Assembly: GCF_036663835.1 (NCBI RefSeq)
Contig: NZ_JAXOJT010000001.1
Location: forward strand, 1 to 64,000
DNA length: 64,000 nt
Direction: 5' to 3'
DNA from: Sphingomonas sp. LT1P40
Lineage (GTDB): Bacteria > Pseudomonadota > Alphaproteobacteria > Sphingomonadales > Sphingomonadaceae
This document shows positions 1-9,144 of the stretch, piece after piece. How positions within the stretch are numbered: the stretch's first letter is position 1; every line of letters begins with the position of its first letter. A model generated the notes under the pieces. That model had not been told where the DNA came from, ran no database searches, and worked only from the letters and a program-made list of their open reading frames with translations. Position numbers and translations under genes: made by a program.

Positions 1-3000
1 GTCGTTATGCGTGGTGATGTCGTAGCTGTCGCCCGGGCTGGCCAGTAGCCCGATCGTGTCGATGTTGCGCAGCGTCGTCGAGCCGAGCACCAGCGCGTTC
101 GCCCCGGCATAATCGCCGCGAAGGCCGACCTGATCGTTGGTCCCGGTCCCGCCGTCGATGCTGTCGCTCGCATCCAGCGACGCGCCCATCAGGAACGCGT
201 CGTTGGCGGCACCGCCATTGACGCTGTCCGTGCCGCCCTGTGACAGGTCGAAATAATCGGGGGCGGGCGTGCCAGTCAGGCCGTTGTCTCCGTCATTGCC
301 CTGAAGCCGGTCGCCCACCGTATCCTGACCCGTGACGGTGACCGTGACCAGGGCGCTGCCGCCATTGACGATGTATTCGAACGTGTCGATCGCGCTGCCA
401 TTGGTGGCACCAGTCGCCGCCGCCGTCGTCGGGCTGACCAGCCAGTCGAACTTGCGGTTGGTGTCATAGCTGATCGTGCCGTCTTCGTTGAGCGTCACCA
501 GCGCACCGGAGGCCAGCGTTACCGTGCCGCCCAGCGACACCGGCTGTCCGTCGATCGCGGTAATCATCAGCATCGGATCGTCGATGTCGGCATCGTTCTG
601 CTGCACATCGATGGTAACAGTCCCGCTCTCCAGCACCGTCGCATCGTCGGGCGTCGCGTATGCAGGATCGTCGATCGGGCTGACGACGATATCGACAGTC
701 GCCTGATTGGGGATCGGCGGCGTGCTGAGATTCTGATCAAAGCTGATAAAGCCCGTGCCGGCCGTGACGATGTCGAGCAAGCCGTCACCGGTCATATCGA
801 CCAGCGCCAGCCCGGTGCCGGGTGCGGAGTCGAAGCCGATCCGGTCGCCGAACGATCCATTGCCGCTGCCAAGGAAGACGCCGATGTTCGAACCGAACCC
901 ATCGCTCAGTGTGACGATGTCGACAATGCCATCGCCATTAACGTCGCCGGTCGCGATCGAGTTGATCCGTTGATCGACGGAAATGTTCCAGCCTAGGCTG
1001 TCGAAGCCGCCGCCTTCAACGCCAAGCGAAACGGACAGCGCGCTACTGAGTGGTCCGACGATCGAATAAATATAGTCGTTGAGGCCATCACCGTTCACAT
1101 CGGCGACCAGCAAGGCGGAGTAGTCACCGGCGGCTACTGTAAATGGCGGTTTAAAACTGCCGTCACCAAGCCCACCGAGGAAGGATATCCCGTCAACTGT
1201 GATCGCCACGATGTCGAGCACGCCATCTCCATCGGCGTCCGTGATGAAAAAGTCGTCGGACGCGGCATTGCTGCCGCTGACCGCACTACTGGTGTAAGTG
1301 CCCCCTTCGCCTGAAATCACCGCCAGGATTTCGCTGGTAACGGTGTCGCGCGTTACCGCGTCGAGCACGCCGTCGCCATTCAGGTCGGCGACCTGCAAGC
1401 CTTCGATGGCATTGGTGAAGGTCGCAATCTGCGAGGTTTCGGCGGTGACCGAAGCGATGAAGCGGATTTCGGAGCCGCTCTCGTTGATCCCGGCCACAAG
1501 CAGATCTTCGAGACCGTCGCCTGTGAAGTCGCCGACGGCAACGCCCACGGGCTTAGCGCCCCACGACAGCCCGTTCACACCACCGCCAGGCAGCGCCAGG
1601 TTCACGGTATAGCCATTTTCGGCATCGCCGACCGCCAGGACGCCGATGTTGGACCCGTTGACCGTCACCGTACGCAACGCCGTGCTAGGGACATCGCCGC
1701 CGAACATGCCGCCATAACCGGTGAAATCGACATTCGTCGGCGTGCCGCCATAGGGCAGGAGAACCTGCAATTGGTCGACGCCGTTATAGTCGACATCGGG
1801 CAGATAGGTCAGGCCGTTCGCGGCCAGCGTGGCGTTGATCGCAGCGCGCGACGCGGTGATCTCGACCTGTGACGTGCCGTCGGCGCTGATCGCGCTCGCA
1901 TCGACGCCGTCCTGCACATCGGTGCGGACTGTCAGCGTGCCGTGGGTGACGCTGAAGCGGACCGTGATGACCTCGGACGGATCATTGTCCACATCCTCGA
2001 TCGACAGGCCGGAGATGGCGATCGCGGTGTCTTCATCGACCGGGATGCCAGTAGGGACTGAAATCGTCGCCAGATCGTCGACGCCCTCCACCATCACGGT
2101 TGCGGTGGTGGTGTAATAGGTCACCTCGCCGCCGTCGCTGAGCGTGAAGGTCAGCGCGCGGGTCAGCGGATCGCCGACCTCGCCATTGTAATTATAGCGG
2201 ATCGCTTCCAGCGCGCCCTGTACGGCCTCATCGGACGCATCGGCGTTGAAGGTGATGACCAGCTCCAGCCCTTCATTACCGCCGGTGTAGGTGCCGATCA
2301 GCACGCCCTGATAGAACAGGTCGTTGCCTTGGACGCCGAAGTCCGTCTCCATCAGGTCGACGAGGAACAGATCCTCGTTCGGCAATCCGCCATCGTCGAA
2401 CGCGATGGTCAGCGTCAGGCCGTCGAACTCGGTTTCATCTGGATCGGCGAAAAACGGCGACTGGCTCAGCGCGACCGGCTCGCCATCCTCGGTGAACGTC
2501 GCTTCAAACCCGTTCGAGAATTCCTCGAGATAGAACCACGGGTTGTCGTCGACCGGCGTGACGTTGAAGGTCAGCACATTGTCGGAAACAGCGGTATCGG
2601 CGCCGCCATTATCGGTACCGCCATCGTCGCGGACGCGGAAGGTGATCGACGCATAATCGTCGCCATATTGGTCGCCATCATTGACGAAGCTGAGCCGGCC
2701 GGCGGCGATATCGGCCGCGCTGATCACTGCGCCGTCCACCTGATCGACGCCGTCGAGCCGCAGCCAGCCAGCGGCAGGCATGGTGACGATGGTGATGTCG
2801 GCCAGCGCGTTGCCGTCAACATCGTCGAAGCCGAAATCGGCGAGACTGAAGACGTGCGCGACGTCTTCATCGATCGTGAGAGTGGCGTCGGTGCCGGTGG
2901 GCGCGTCGCTGACCGCCCCGATCGCGATCCCGAAAATGTCGGCGGCGTATGAGAGGCCATCAAAGGCAAGCACTTCGACCGAGATGGTGCCGTTGAAATC

Positions 3001-6000
3001 CAGCGGCGGGGTGCCGGAGAACAGGCCGGTCACCGGGTTCAGAACCAGCCAGTCGGGAAGCGGATCGCCGTTATCCAGCGTCGCCGTATAGCTGAGCGTG
3101 CTGTCCGGATCGCTGAACGCGTCCGATGGGATCTGGAAGCTGAATACCGTGTCCTCGGTCCCGGTCTGATCCGGGATGCCGTTGGCGATACTTGGCGCGT
3201 CGTTTTCCGCCGCGATGTAAATCGGCACGGTGGACGTCGAAGTGGCGCCCTGATCGTCCATGATCGTGATCGAGAAGGTGGCAGATTCGGGCGGGGCGTC
3301 GCCGGTGAAGCTGTAGCTGACCGTCCCCTCGCCGCCGGCGCGGAACAGGGCGTTCAGCTGCGCCATCGTGCCGGACACGACGACTTCGTTCGTGCCGTTC
3401 CCGCTGTCGACCGTCGCGCCGCTGGTCCCGGCATCGACGTTGATCTCACCGGCATCGACCGACAGCGTCACACGCACGGTGCCACCGCCGTCGTTCAGGT
3501 CGAAAAAGTCGAGAATGCCGTTCAGGCTGGTTTCCGCCGTTTCCGAAGCGGCGATGCCGGGCATGTAACGCTGGGTAAAGATGCCCGCTTCGTCACCCTG
3601 ACCGCTGCCGCTCCAGCTGACGATAAAGCCGTCGCCCACGGTGACGATCACCGGTTCGAGCTGATCGCCGGCGGCGGAGGTGCTGACGTGCAGCTCGTTG
3701 CCGACCGGCAGCCCGGACCCATCGAATTGTTGCGCATAGATGCCGCGCCCGTCGCCATCCTGACCGGGTGACGTCCAGGCGATGACGAAGCCGCCACCGG
3801 TCAATATGGTGACGACCGGATTTTCCTGATCGTTGCCCAACGTCGTGTTGGCGCGAGTCTCCACACCATAGGGTTGTCCGGTCGCGTCGAACTGCTGGAA
3901 ATAAATCTCGTAGCTGTCCGAACCCGGGGGCTGGCTTTGATAGGCGACGACATAACCGCCACCGGCCCGTCCAGCGACCGACGGGTTGATCTGGCCACCC
4001 TCGGTAATCGTGTTGACGCGGACTTCGCCCTGTGGCTCGCCGGCAGCGTTGAAGCGTTGCGAAAAGATGCCCTCATATTCGCCATCCTGATCGTTGGACG
4101 TCCACACGGCGACGAACGCGCCGCCGTCCTGGGCAGCGATCGAGGGGGCGAACTGGCTGCCTGCGGTGGTCGAATTGACGCGGAATTCGGTGCCTGCGGG
4201 CGCGCCATTGCTGTCAAAGCGCTGGCCGAAAATACCATCGTAGCTGCCATCCTCACTGGACATCCAGATAACGACAAAGCCGCCGCCATCCAGTGCGGTA
4301 ACTTGTGGCTGAACCTCGCCATGTTGCGTGGTGGTGTTGACTGCGAACTCACCGCCGACGGGATTGCCGTTCGAGTCGAACCGCTGCCCGAAGATGCCTT
4401 CATAGGCTCCGTCCTGACCAGTCCATATGATGACATAGCCGCCATCGGCGAGCACGGTGACCGCCGGTTGCAGCTGATGGTCTGCGATAGTCGTATTGAC
4501 GCGAACCGGGGTCTGATAAGGTGTCCCATTGGTATCGTAATGCTGGACAAAAATGCCGCTGCCATCGCCATCGGGTGCCTGCCAGGCGATAAGGTAGCTG
4601 CCGTTCGGAAACCCGGCGATCGCGGAACTTTCCTGCCGCAACCCCTGATCCGCGCCGGCCGTGACATGGACTTCGCCGCCAGCCGCGACGAGGCCGGTGG
4701 TGAACCCGGCGTTGGCGGGGGGATTGGGCATGGGTGCGACAAGCACGTTGACGTTGCCGAAGGTCTGGCCGCCCTTGCCGTCCTGTACGACATAGGTGAA
4801 GCTGTCGTTCCCAGTGAACCAGGGATGCGGAGTGTAAACCACGTCGCCATTGGGGGACAGGCTCACATTACCGCCTGTCGGAAAAGTGTAGATGGACGCC
4901 GTAAGCGCGTCACCGTCGGGGTCGTTGTCGTTCGACAGGACGTTGACCTGACCCTCGCTCGTCGGGCTGGTCAGGAAGATGACGTCATTCTGGCTGCTCG
5001 GCGGGGTGTTGGGCGGCGGGGGCGGCGGGGGCGGGGTCGCCACTTCGGTTCCGATCGTCGCCGCCTCGGCCGAGATCCCGGTGATACCGCCCCGATTCGT
5101 CACGTCGATGGTGATCCGCGATCCGCCATCGGACGTCTGACCGGCATAAGTTGCGTCCAGCGCGTACACCGACAGCCCGGTCGGGGTGCCGAAGAATTCG
5201 GGATTGGGCACGAAGCGCAGCTTCGCATCTTCGTTCAGGACGAGGGCGGAGCCCTCTCCGACCAGTCCGACCTGGTTCCAGCCGACGCCGTCGGTGGAAT
5301 ATTCCCACTGACCTTCAGATCCGAATTGCGGGTTGTAGGCGATGGCGATGGCGTTGATCGTCTCGCTGGCATCGTCAGGATCGTCATAGGACGCCGCGAA
5401 CAGCGTATCGACCGAGATTTCGGGTGACGTTTCACCCTCGACCGGCACGATCATGACATTGTCAATGTCGGGCGACTGGTTCACCTCGAACGTGAACAAC
5501 GGGGTCGCGCCCGACGCGGCGGGGTCGGTGTTAACATCGACGGCCAGCACGGTCCCTTCCATCGTGCCGTCGGTGATCCACAATTCCGAACCGTGAATGC
5601 CGTCGTCGGCCGTGAAATAAAGCTTGCCATCGACCACGGTGAAATTGCCGGGATAGGTGCTGGCGGTACCGGCGTTGATGACCTTGAGTAGAAGCGCGCC
5701 GCCGGAACCGTCTGAAAACCATAATTCCGCGGTGAAGCCGTTGACGCCTTCGCCCGCCGTCAGAAAATACAGACGTCCGTTGAATTCAATCATCGCAGCG
5801 GGATCACGGGCAGACAGGATCGCGGTTCCTTCGGCGGTGCCGTCGGTGATCCAGAGCTGTTGGTCGATGCTATTCCCGCTAGCCTGAAACACGACACGGT
5901 CGCCGAACACCAGGAAGCTGCCTGGCGCCGAACTGGCCGTCGGCGACAGGTCCTTTAGCAGCACCGTTCCAGCGGTCGTGCCGTCCGAAATCCACAATTC

Positions 6001-8019
6001 ACTCTGGCCATTTGAACCCTGACCGCGGAACAAGACCTTGTTACCAAAGGCCACCGGCTCCCAGAAGATGTTGCTTGCGGTGCTGACCAGGACCGTGCCA
6101 TCGACCGTTCCGTCGGTTCGCCAAATCTGACCATTGGCGCGGAACATGACGAATGAACCCACCGACACAAACGCGCCGGGGCTGGAGTTTCCTGTGCCGG
6201 GGACGATATCTTTCAGCAGCAGTGTTCCGTCGGCGCTGCCGTCGGTGACCCACAATTCTCCACCTTCAGGGCCGTTGCCCGTAAACACCGCCTTGTCGCC
6301 GATGGTTGTCATGCCGAACGGCGACCCGTTACCCGCTGGATAGATGTCCTTCAGCAGCGTCGTCCCTTCCGGAGTGCCGTCGGTTACATAAAGTTCAGTA
6401 CCGGAAGGACCTGTGGCCGCAAAAAGCAGCTTGTCGCCCAGCTGCTCAAAATAAAACGGATTGCTGCCGCCTGTGCCCGGATTGATATCGGCAAGCATGA
6501 TCGTGCCGTCGGTCGTGCCGTCGGTGATCCACAATTCGCGGCCATTGCTGCCATCGGTTGCGGTAAATATGATCTTGTCGCCAAAGGCTTGCAGGTCGGC
6601 TGGCGAGGCGCTGCCAACTGGATTGATGTCAGCCAGTTTCGCCGTGCCGTCCTGTGAGCCGTCGCTGATCCACAATTCGGTTTCGCCGTTCACCGTTGCG
6701 ACGAACACCAGACTGTCGCCCAGCGCGACGGCAGCAGAGATAGCGGACGATGCGGTGACGCCGGTCTCGACCATGATCGGCATCGTCCCCTCCGGCGTGC
6801 CGTCGGTGATCCACATATCGTGGCCGTTGCCGCCATTGGCACGGAATAGGATATGATCCCCGATCACGACGAAATTACCGGGCGTGCTGCCAGTGCTGCC
6901 GGGAAAAATGTCCTTGAGCAGCATCGTTCCCGCCGTCGTGCCGTCCGTGACCCACAGTTCAACGCCGGTTGACCCGGGCTGAGTCGCCGAGAAGACGAGC
7001 TTGCCGCCAAGGGCCGTAAAATTCGCGGGGACGGACTGCAAATTGCCCGGCGCGATGTTCGCAAGCAGCGTCACCGTTCCGGTGGTGATGTTGGCGATCC
7101 ACGGCTCCACGCCGCTTGCCGAGACGCTGGCGCGAAATACGACGTAGTCACCGAACGCTGTCAGCGTCGTGGGGTTGGCGCTGGTAGGGCCTGCAACGGT
7201 ACTGCCGAGCAGGGCGGTGCCGCCAGTCGTGCCGTCGGTCATCCACAACTCGGCGCCATTCGTACCGTCGTTTGCGGTGAACACAATTTTGTCGCCGACG
7301 CGGACGAAATTGGCGGGGCTGGAGCCGGTCGCGCCGCTGCGGATTTCCAGCAAAAGCAACGTGCCCCCGTCGGTGCCGTCGGTGATCCACAATTCCCGGT
7401 TCGAGCCAGTGCTCGCGGCGCTGAAGATCACCTTGCCGTCCAGTTCGATCAGCCCTTGGGGCGATGACGATCCGGAGACGTTGATGTCCGGCAACTGGCG
7501 CGTGCCGAGAGCAGTGCCGTCGGAAACCCACAGTTCGTTGCCGCCCCCCGTGCCGCCGTCGGCCACGAACACGATTTTGTCACCAATGACCCTGAAATTG
7601 TTGGCGTTGGCCGATCCGGAGGCGTTGATCGTGGCGATCATTTCCGTGCCGTCTGCGGAGCCGTCCGTGCTCCACAATTCAGTGCCGCCGCTTTCCGACG
7701 TCACCGAGAACACGATCTTGCCGTGGAACGCCGTCAGGTTTGCGGGCGCCGCGCCGTTTCCGCCGACCACGATGTCCTTGAGCAGGAATGTCCCCGCCGT
7801 CGTCCCGTCGCTGATCCACAGCTCCGCGCCATTCACGCCATTGTCGGCGGAGAAAACGACGCGGTTGCCCAATGCGACGAAATTCTTCGCATCCGGATTT
7901 GCCGTGTCGAGCTCCCGGATGTCACTCAACAGCCGCGTCCCCGCCTCAGTGCCGTCGGTAATCCACAGCGACATGCCCTTGGTGGCGTGGTTCGCCACGA
8001 ACAGTGTCATCTTGGCCAT
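1..8019 (-). CDS. Giant modular RTX-like surface/secreted protein, C-terminus outside window
   Basis: One frame stays open from ATG at 8019 (preceded by GGGGAA about 8 nt upstream) to the window edge, at least 2,673 codons. Order of parts: residues ~1-820, about 18 copies of an ELWxxDGTxxGT repeat; ~820-990, cadherin-like region; ~995-1007, poly-proline linker; ~1010-1097, tandem cadherin-like domain (SNDNDPDGD, NDSFTYVVQDG); ~1107-1487, seven copies of a ~50-residue repeat (GGFVxxW...GIFGQRFDSNG); ~1490-2090, further cadherin/Ig-like domains including one with DWLVLNPVTGLFSGTP; ~2093-2430, FG-GAP/VCBS motifs such as DVNGDGIVDIV; ~2440-2567, another cadherin-like domain; ~2567 to edge, Gly/Asp-rich RTX-like sequence. 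No N-terminal signal peptide is visible, which fits type I secretion with a C-terminal signal; that end is not visible. Probably an adhesin or extracellular matrix protein. Function is inferred from architecture only. Confidence 0.85.
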   Translation of the reverse strand, partial: MAKMTLFVANHATKGMSLWITDGTEAGTRLLSDIRELDTANPDAKNFVALGNRVVFSADNGVNGAELWISDGTTAGTFLLKDIVVGGNGAAPANLTAFHGKIVFSVTSESGGTELWSTDGSADGTEMIATINASGSANANNFRVIGDKIVFVADGGTGGGNELWVSDGTALGTRQLPDINVSGSSSPQGLIELDGKVIFSAASTGSNRELWITDGTDGGTLLLLEIRSGATGSSPANFVRVGDKIVFTANDGTNGAELWMTDGTTGGTALLGSTVAGPTSANPTTLTAFGDYVVFRASVSASGVEPWIANITTGTVTLLANIAPGNLQSVPANFTALGGKLVFSATQPGSTGVELWVTDGTTAGTMLLKDIFPGSTGSTPGNFVVIGDHILFRANGGNGHDMWITDGTPEGTMPIMVETGVTASSAISAAVALGDSLVFVATVNGETELWISDGSQDGTAKLADINPVGSASPADLQAFGDKIIFTATDGSNGRELWITDGTTDGTIMLADINPGTGGSNPFYFEQLGDKLLFAATGPSGTELYVTDGTPEGTTLLKDIYPAGNGSPFGMTTIGDKAVFTGNGPEGGELWVTDGSADGTLLLKDIVPGTGNSSPGAFVSVGSFVMFRANGQIWRTDGTVDGTVLVSTASNIFWEPVAFGNKVLFRGQGSNGQSELWISDGTTAGTVLLKDLSPTASSAPGSFLVFGDRVVFQASGNSIDQQLWITDGTAEGTAILSARDPAAMIEFNGRLYFLTAGEGVNGFTAELWFSDGSGGALLLKVINAGTASTYPGNFTVVDGKLYFTADDGIHGSELWITDGTMEGTVLAVDVNTDPAASGATPLFTFEVNQSPDIDNVMIVPVEGETSPEISVDTLFAASYDDPDDASETINAIAIAYNPQFGSEGQWEYSTDGVGWNQVGLVGEGSALVLNEDAKLRFVPNPEFFGTPTGLSVYALDATYAGQTSDGGSRITIDVTNRGGITGISAEAATIGTEVATPPPPPPPPNTPPSSQNDVIFLTSPTSEGQVNVLSNDNDPDGDALTASIYTFPTGGNVSLSPNGDVVYTPHPWFTGNDSFTYVVQDGKGGQTFGNVNVLVAPMPNPPANAGFTTGLVAAGGEVHVTAGADQGLRQESSAIAGFPNGSYLIAWQAPDGDGSGIFVQHYDTNGTPYQTPVRVNTTIADHQLQPAVTVLADGGYVIIWTGQDGAYEGIFGQRFDSNGNPVGGEFAVNTTTQHGEVQPQVTALDGGGFVVIWMSSEDGSYDGIFGQRFDSNGAPAGTEFRVNSTTAGSQFAPSIAAQDGGAFVAVWTSNDQDGEYEGIFSQRFNAAGEPQGEVRVNTITEGGQINPSVAGRAGGGYVVAYQSQPPGSDSYEIYFQQFDATGQPYGVETRANTTLGNDQENPVVTILTGGGFVIAWTSPGQDGDGRGIYAQQFDGSGLPVGNELHVSTSAAGDQLEPVIVTVGDGFIVSWSGSGQGDEAGIFTQRYMPGIAASETAETSLNGILDFFDLNDGGGTVRVTLSVDAGEINVDAGTSGATVDSGNGTNEVVVSGTMAQLNALFRAGGEGTVSYSFTGDAPPESATFSITIMDDQGATSTSTVPIYIAAENDAPSIANGIPDQTGTEDTVFSFQIPSDAFSDPDSTLSYTATLDNGDPLPDWLVLNPVTGLFSGTPPLDFNGTISVEVLAFDGLSYAADIFGIAIGAVSDAPTGTDATLTIDEDVAHVFSLADFGFDDVDGNALADITIVTMPAAGWLRLDGVDQVDGAVISAADIAAGRLSFVNDGDQYGDDYASITFRVRDDGGTDNGGADTAVSDNVLTFNVTPVDDNPWFYLEEFSNGFEATFTEDGEPVALSQSPFFADPDETEFDGLTLTIAFDDGGLPNEDLFLVDLMETDFGVQGNDLFYQGVLIGTYTGGNEGLELVITFNADASDEAVQGALEAIRYNYNGEVGDPLTRALTFTLSDGGEVTYYTTTATVMVEGVDDLATISVPTGIPVDEDTAIAISGLSIEDVDNDPSEVITVRFSVTHGTLTVRTDVQDGVDASAISADGTSQVEITASRAAINATLAANGLTYLPDVDYNGVDQLQVLLPYGGTPTNVDFTGYGGMFGGDVPSTALRTVTVNGSNIGVLAVGDAENGYTVNLALPGGGVNGLSWGAKPVGVAVGDFTGDGLEDLLVAGINESGSEIRFIASVTAETSQIATFTNAIEGLQVADLNGDGVLDAVTRDTVTSEILAVISGEGGTYTSSAVSGSNAASDDFFITDADGDGVLDIVAITVDGISFLGGLGDGSFKPPFTVAAGDYSALLVADVNGDGLNDYIYSIVGPLSSALSVSLGVEGGGFDSLGWNISVDQRINSIATGDVNGDGIVDIVTLSDGFGSNIGVFLGSGNGSFGDRIGFDSAPGTGLALVDMTGDGLLDIVTAGTGFISFDQNLSTPPIPNQATVDIVVSPIDDPAYATPDDATVLESGTVTIDVQQNDADIDDPMLMITAIDGQPVSLGGTVTLASGALVTLNEDGTISYDTNRKFDWLVSPTTAAATGATNGSAIDTFEYIVNGGSALVTVTVTGQDTVGDRLQGNDGDNGLTGTPAPDYFDLSQGGTDSVNGGAANDAFLMGASLDASDSIDGGTGTNDQVGLRGDYAGANALVLGSTTLRNIDTIGLLASPGDSYDITTHND
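3560..4700 (-). repeat. Seven ~50-residue propeller-like coding repeats
   Basis: Seven successive units carry the pattern VTALxGGGFVxxWxSxDGxxxGIFxQRFDxxG (for example GGYVIIWTG, GGFVVIWMS, GAFVAVWTS, GGYVVAYQS, GGFVIAWTS). Seven copies of this length would fit a seven-bladed beta-propeller; that is inference. They lie between two cadherin-like regions of the giant protein. Confidence 0.7.
5555..7990 (-). repeat. Tandem ELWxxDGT coding repeats (about 18)
   Basis: Within the giant gene, a unit of ~45-50 codons recurs about 18 times with the core ELW(I/V)(T/S)DGTxxGT followed by LLxDIxPG and a hydrophobic strand. At DNA level a near-constant stretch reading gtgccgtcggtgatccaca on the plus strand marks many copies. 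One copy (~7.1 kb, PWIANITTGT) is degenerate. The spacing suggests a stack of beta blades. I relate it to the ELWxxDGT repeat family from memory of the motif. The DNA similarity makes copy-number change by recombination plausible. Confidence 0.8.
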
Positions 8020-8053
8020 TGATATTCCCCGCGCTCTGAACGGACTGCGCCCC

Positions 8054-8085
8054 CGCGCGTCACTGATTCGTCGAAGAATCGCGCG
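8054..8085. promoter_or_regulatory. Inverted repeat in leader of the giant gene
   Basis: GATTC-GTCGAA-GAATC (8065-8080) is nested inside GCGCG arms. It lies 35-65 nt upstream of the giant gene's ATG and after the stop of the neighbouring regulator. It could be an operator or a weak hairpin. There is no T-run, so a classic terminator is unlikely. Confidence 0.3.
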
Positions 8086-8146
8086 TAACTATCGAACCTG
8101 ATTAGGGAAACCACCTAGTGACCCAGATTGGATAACGAGGCGGAAA

Positions 8147-9091
8147 CTAGCTTACGGCGAGTCCCAAATCGGCAATGGGCGGTCGCCCGGTGATGTAGCG
8201 TGCGGGGATATCCGCCGGATTTAGGCCCAGCATGGCAAGGTCGCGCAGCTTGTTGGCCAGAAACACGCTGGGCGATGTGCTGATCGCGCGAATGTCGGCA
8301 TGCTGCAGATTATGGGCGAGCACGGTCCAGTCGCCATTGGGCAGGCGCGACACCAGTCCGGCCGCAGTCAGCGCCTCGATCTGACGCCACGCGGTGGCAT
8401 AGGGCATCGACAGCGCGGCGGCGATCCGGCGCAGCGAAATCCCCAACCGTACCGAGTCGGGCGGAATCTCGTTGGCGTAGCGGCGGGCGAGCACCGGGTC
8501 ATAGGTTACGTCGCGCACCGCGACGTTGGTCAGTCCGGCCCACAGCATCAACCCGTTCCGGCTGATGCCCCTTATCGCATAGCTGTCGACCGTCATCAGC
8601 AACGTATCGGCTGCGCGCTCCAGCAAATCGAGCATGCTGACCACCGCGGGCGTTACGGGGCTAAGGAAATAGTCGGAAGTATAGTGCAGATCCTCGACCA
8701 TTCGCAGGAACAGATCGTGGATGCCCGTAAAATTGCGGATCGCCGCCGATCGTGCCTGTGGCGTGTCGCCGAGCGCGATCCCGTGCGGCAACGCGACGAA
8801 AATGCCTTGGTCGAGCAGGTTGTTGACGTGGCGACGCACCGTCTCTGCCGATCCGCCGAGCGACTGGGCGATACGACGCACGGTAATGGCGTTGACCGGA
8901 ACAGCCGGCGGCGCGATCACCCCGTCCTGAATCCAGTCCGGCAGACACACGCGTGAGACGATGCCGAATTCCAGGCTGACCAGCGGTCGTCCGGAAAACA
9001 GACTGGCCGCCAGTTGCGTCGCTGCAATTGAAAACTCCGAACGCAACCGGGTCAACTGGCGCAGGGGCGGATCGGCGACGACAGGACTCAC
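8147..9091 (-). CDS. Putative transcription regulator with two winged-HTH motifs
   Basis: A protein of 314 residues with two separate helix-turn-helix/wing patterns. The first is in the N-terminal third (ITVRRIAQSLGGSAETVRRH, then LLDQGIF); the second is in the C-terminal third (ISLRRIAAALSMPYATAWRQ, then LTAAGLVSRL). A helical segment lies between them. The two motifs resemble each other, suggesting internal duplication. No ligand-binding domain is recognisable. It ends the minus-strand catabolic block after the SDR gene and before the giant surface gene, so it could control either. I do not recognise a named family; DNA binding is inferred from the helix patterns. Confidence 0.6.
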   Translation of the reverse strand: MSPVVADPPLRQLTRLRSEFSIAATQLAASLFSGRPLVSLEFGIVSRVCLPDWIQDGVIAPPAVPVNAITVRRIAQSLGGSAETVRRHVNNLLDQGIFVALPHGIALGDTPQARSAAIRNFTGIHDLFLRMVEDLHYTSDYFLSPVTPAVVSMLDLLERAADTLLMTVDSYAIRGISRNGLMLWAGLTNVAVRDVTYDPVLARRYANEIPPDSVRLGISLRRIAAALSMPYATAWRQIEALTAAGLVSRLPNGDWTVLAHNLQHADIRAISTSPSVFLANKLRDLAMLGLNPADIPARYITGRPPIADLGLAVS

Positions 9092-9144
9092 GCGGCCTGT
9101 TTGCCCGATTGTATTTCACACGTCCATGCAAGCGGCGGAGGTGG

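Noticed and set aside
3874..5427. 517-codon plus-strand frame inside the giant gene
   Set aside because: The minus-strand frame holds clear cadherin and propeller repeats. This one is its complement with biased residues.
5555..7990. Regularly spaced repeats resembling a CRISPR array
   Set aside because: The repeats are in frame, ~135-150 nt apart, diverged, and encode the ELWxxDGT motif; no cas genes.
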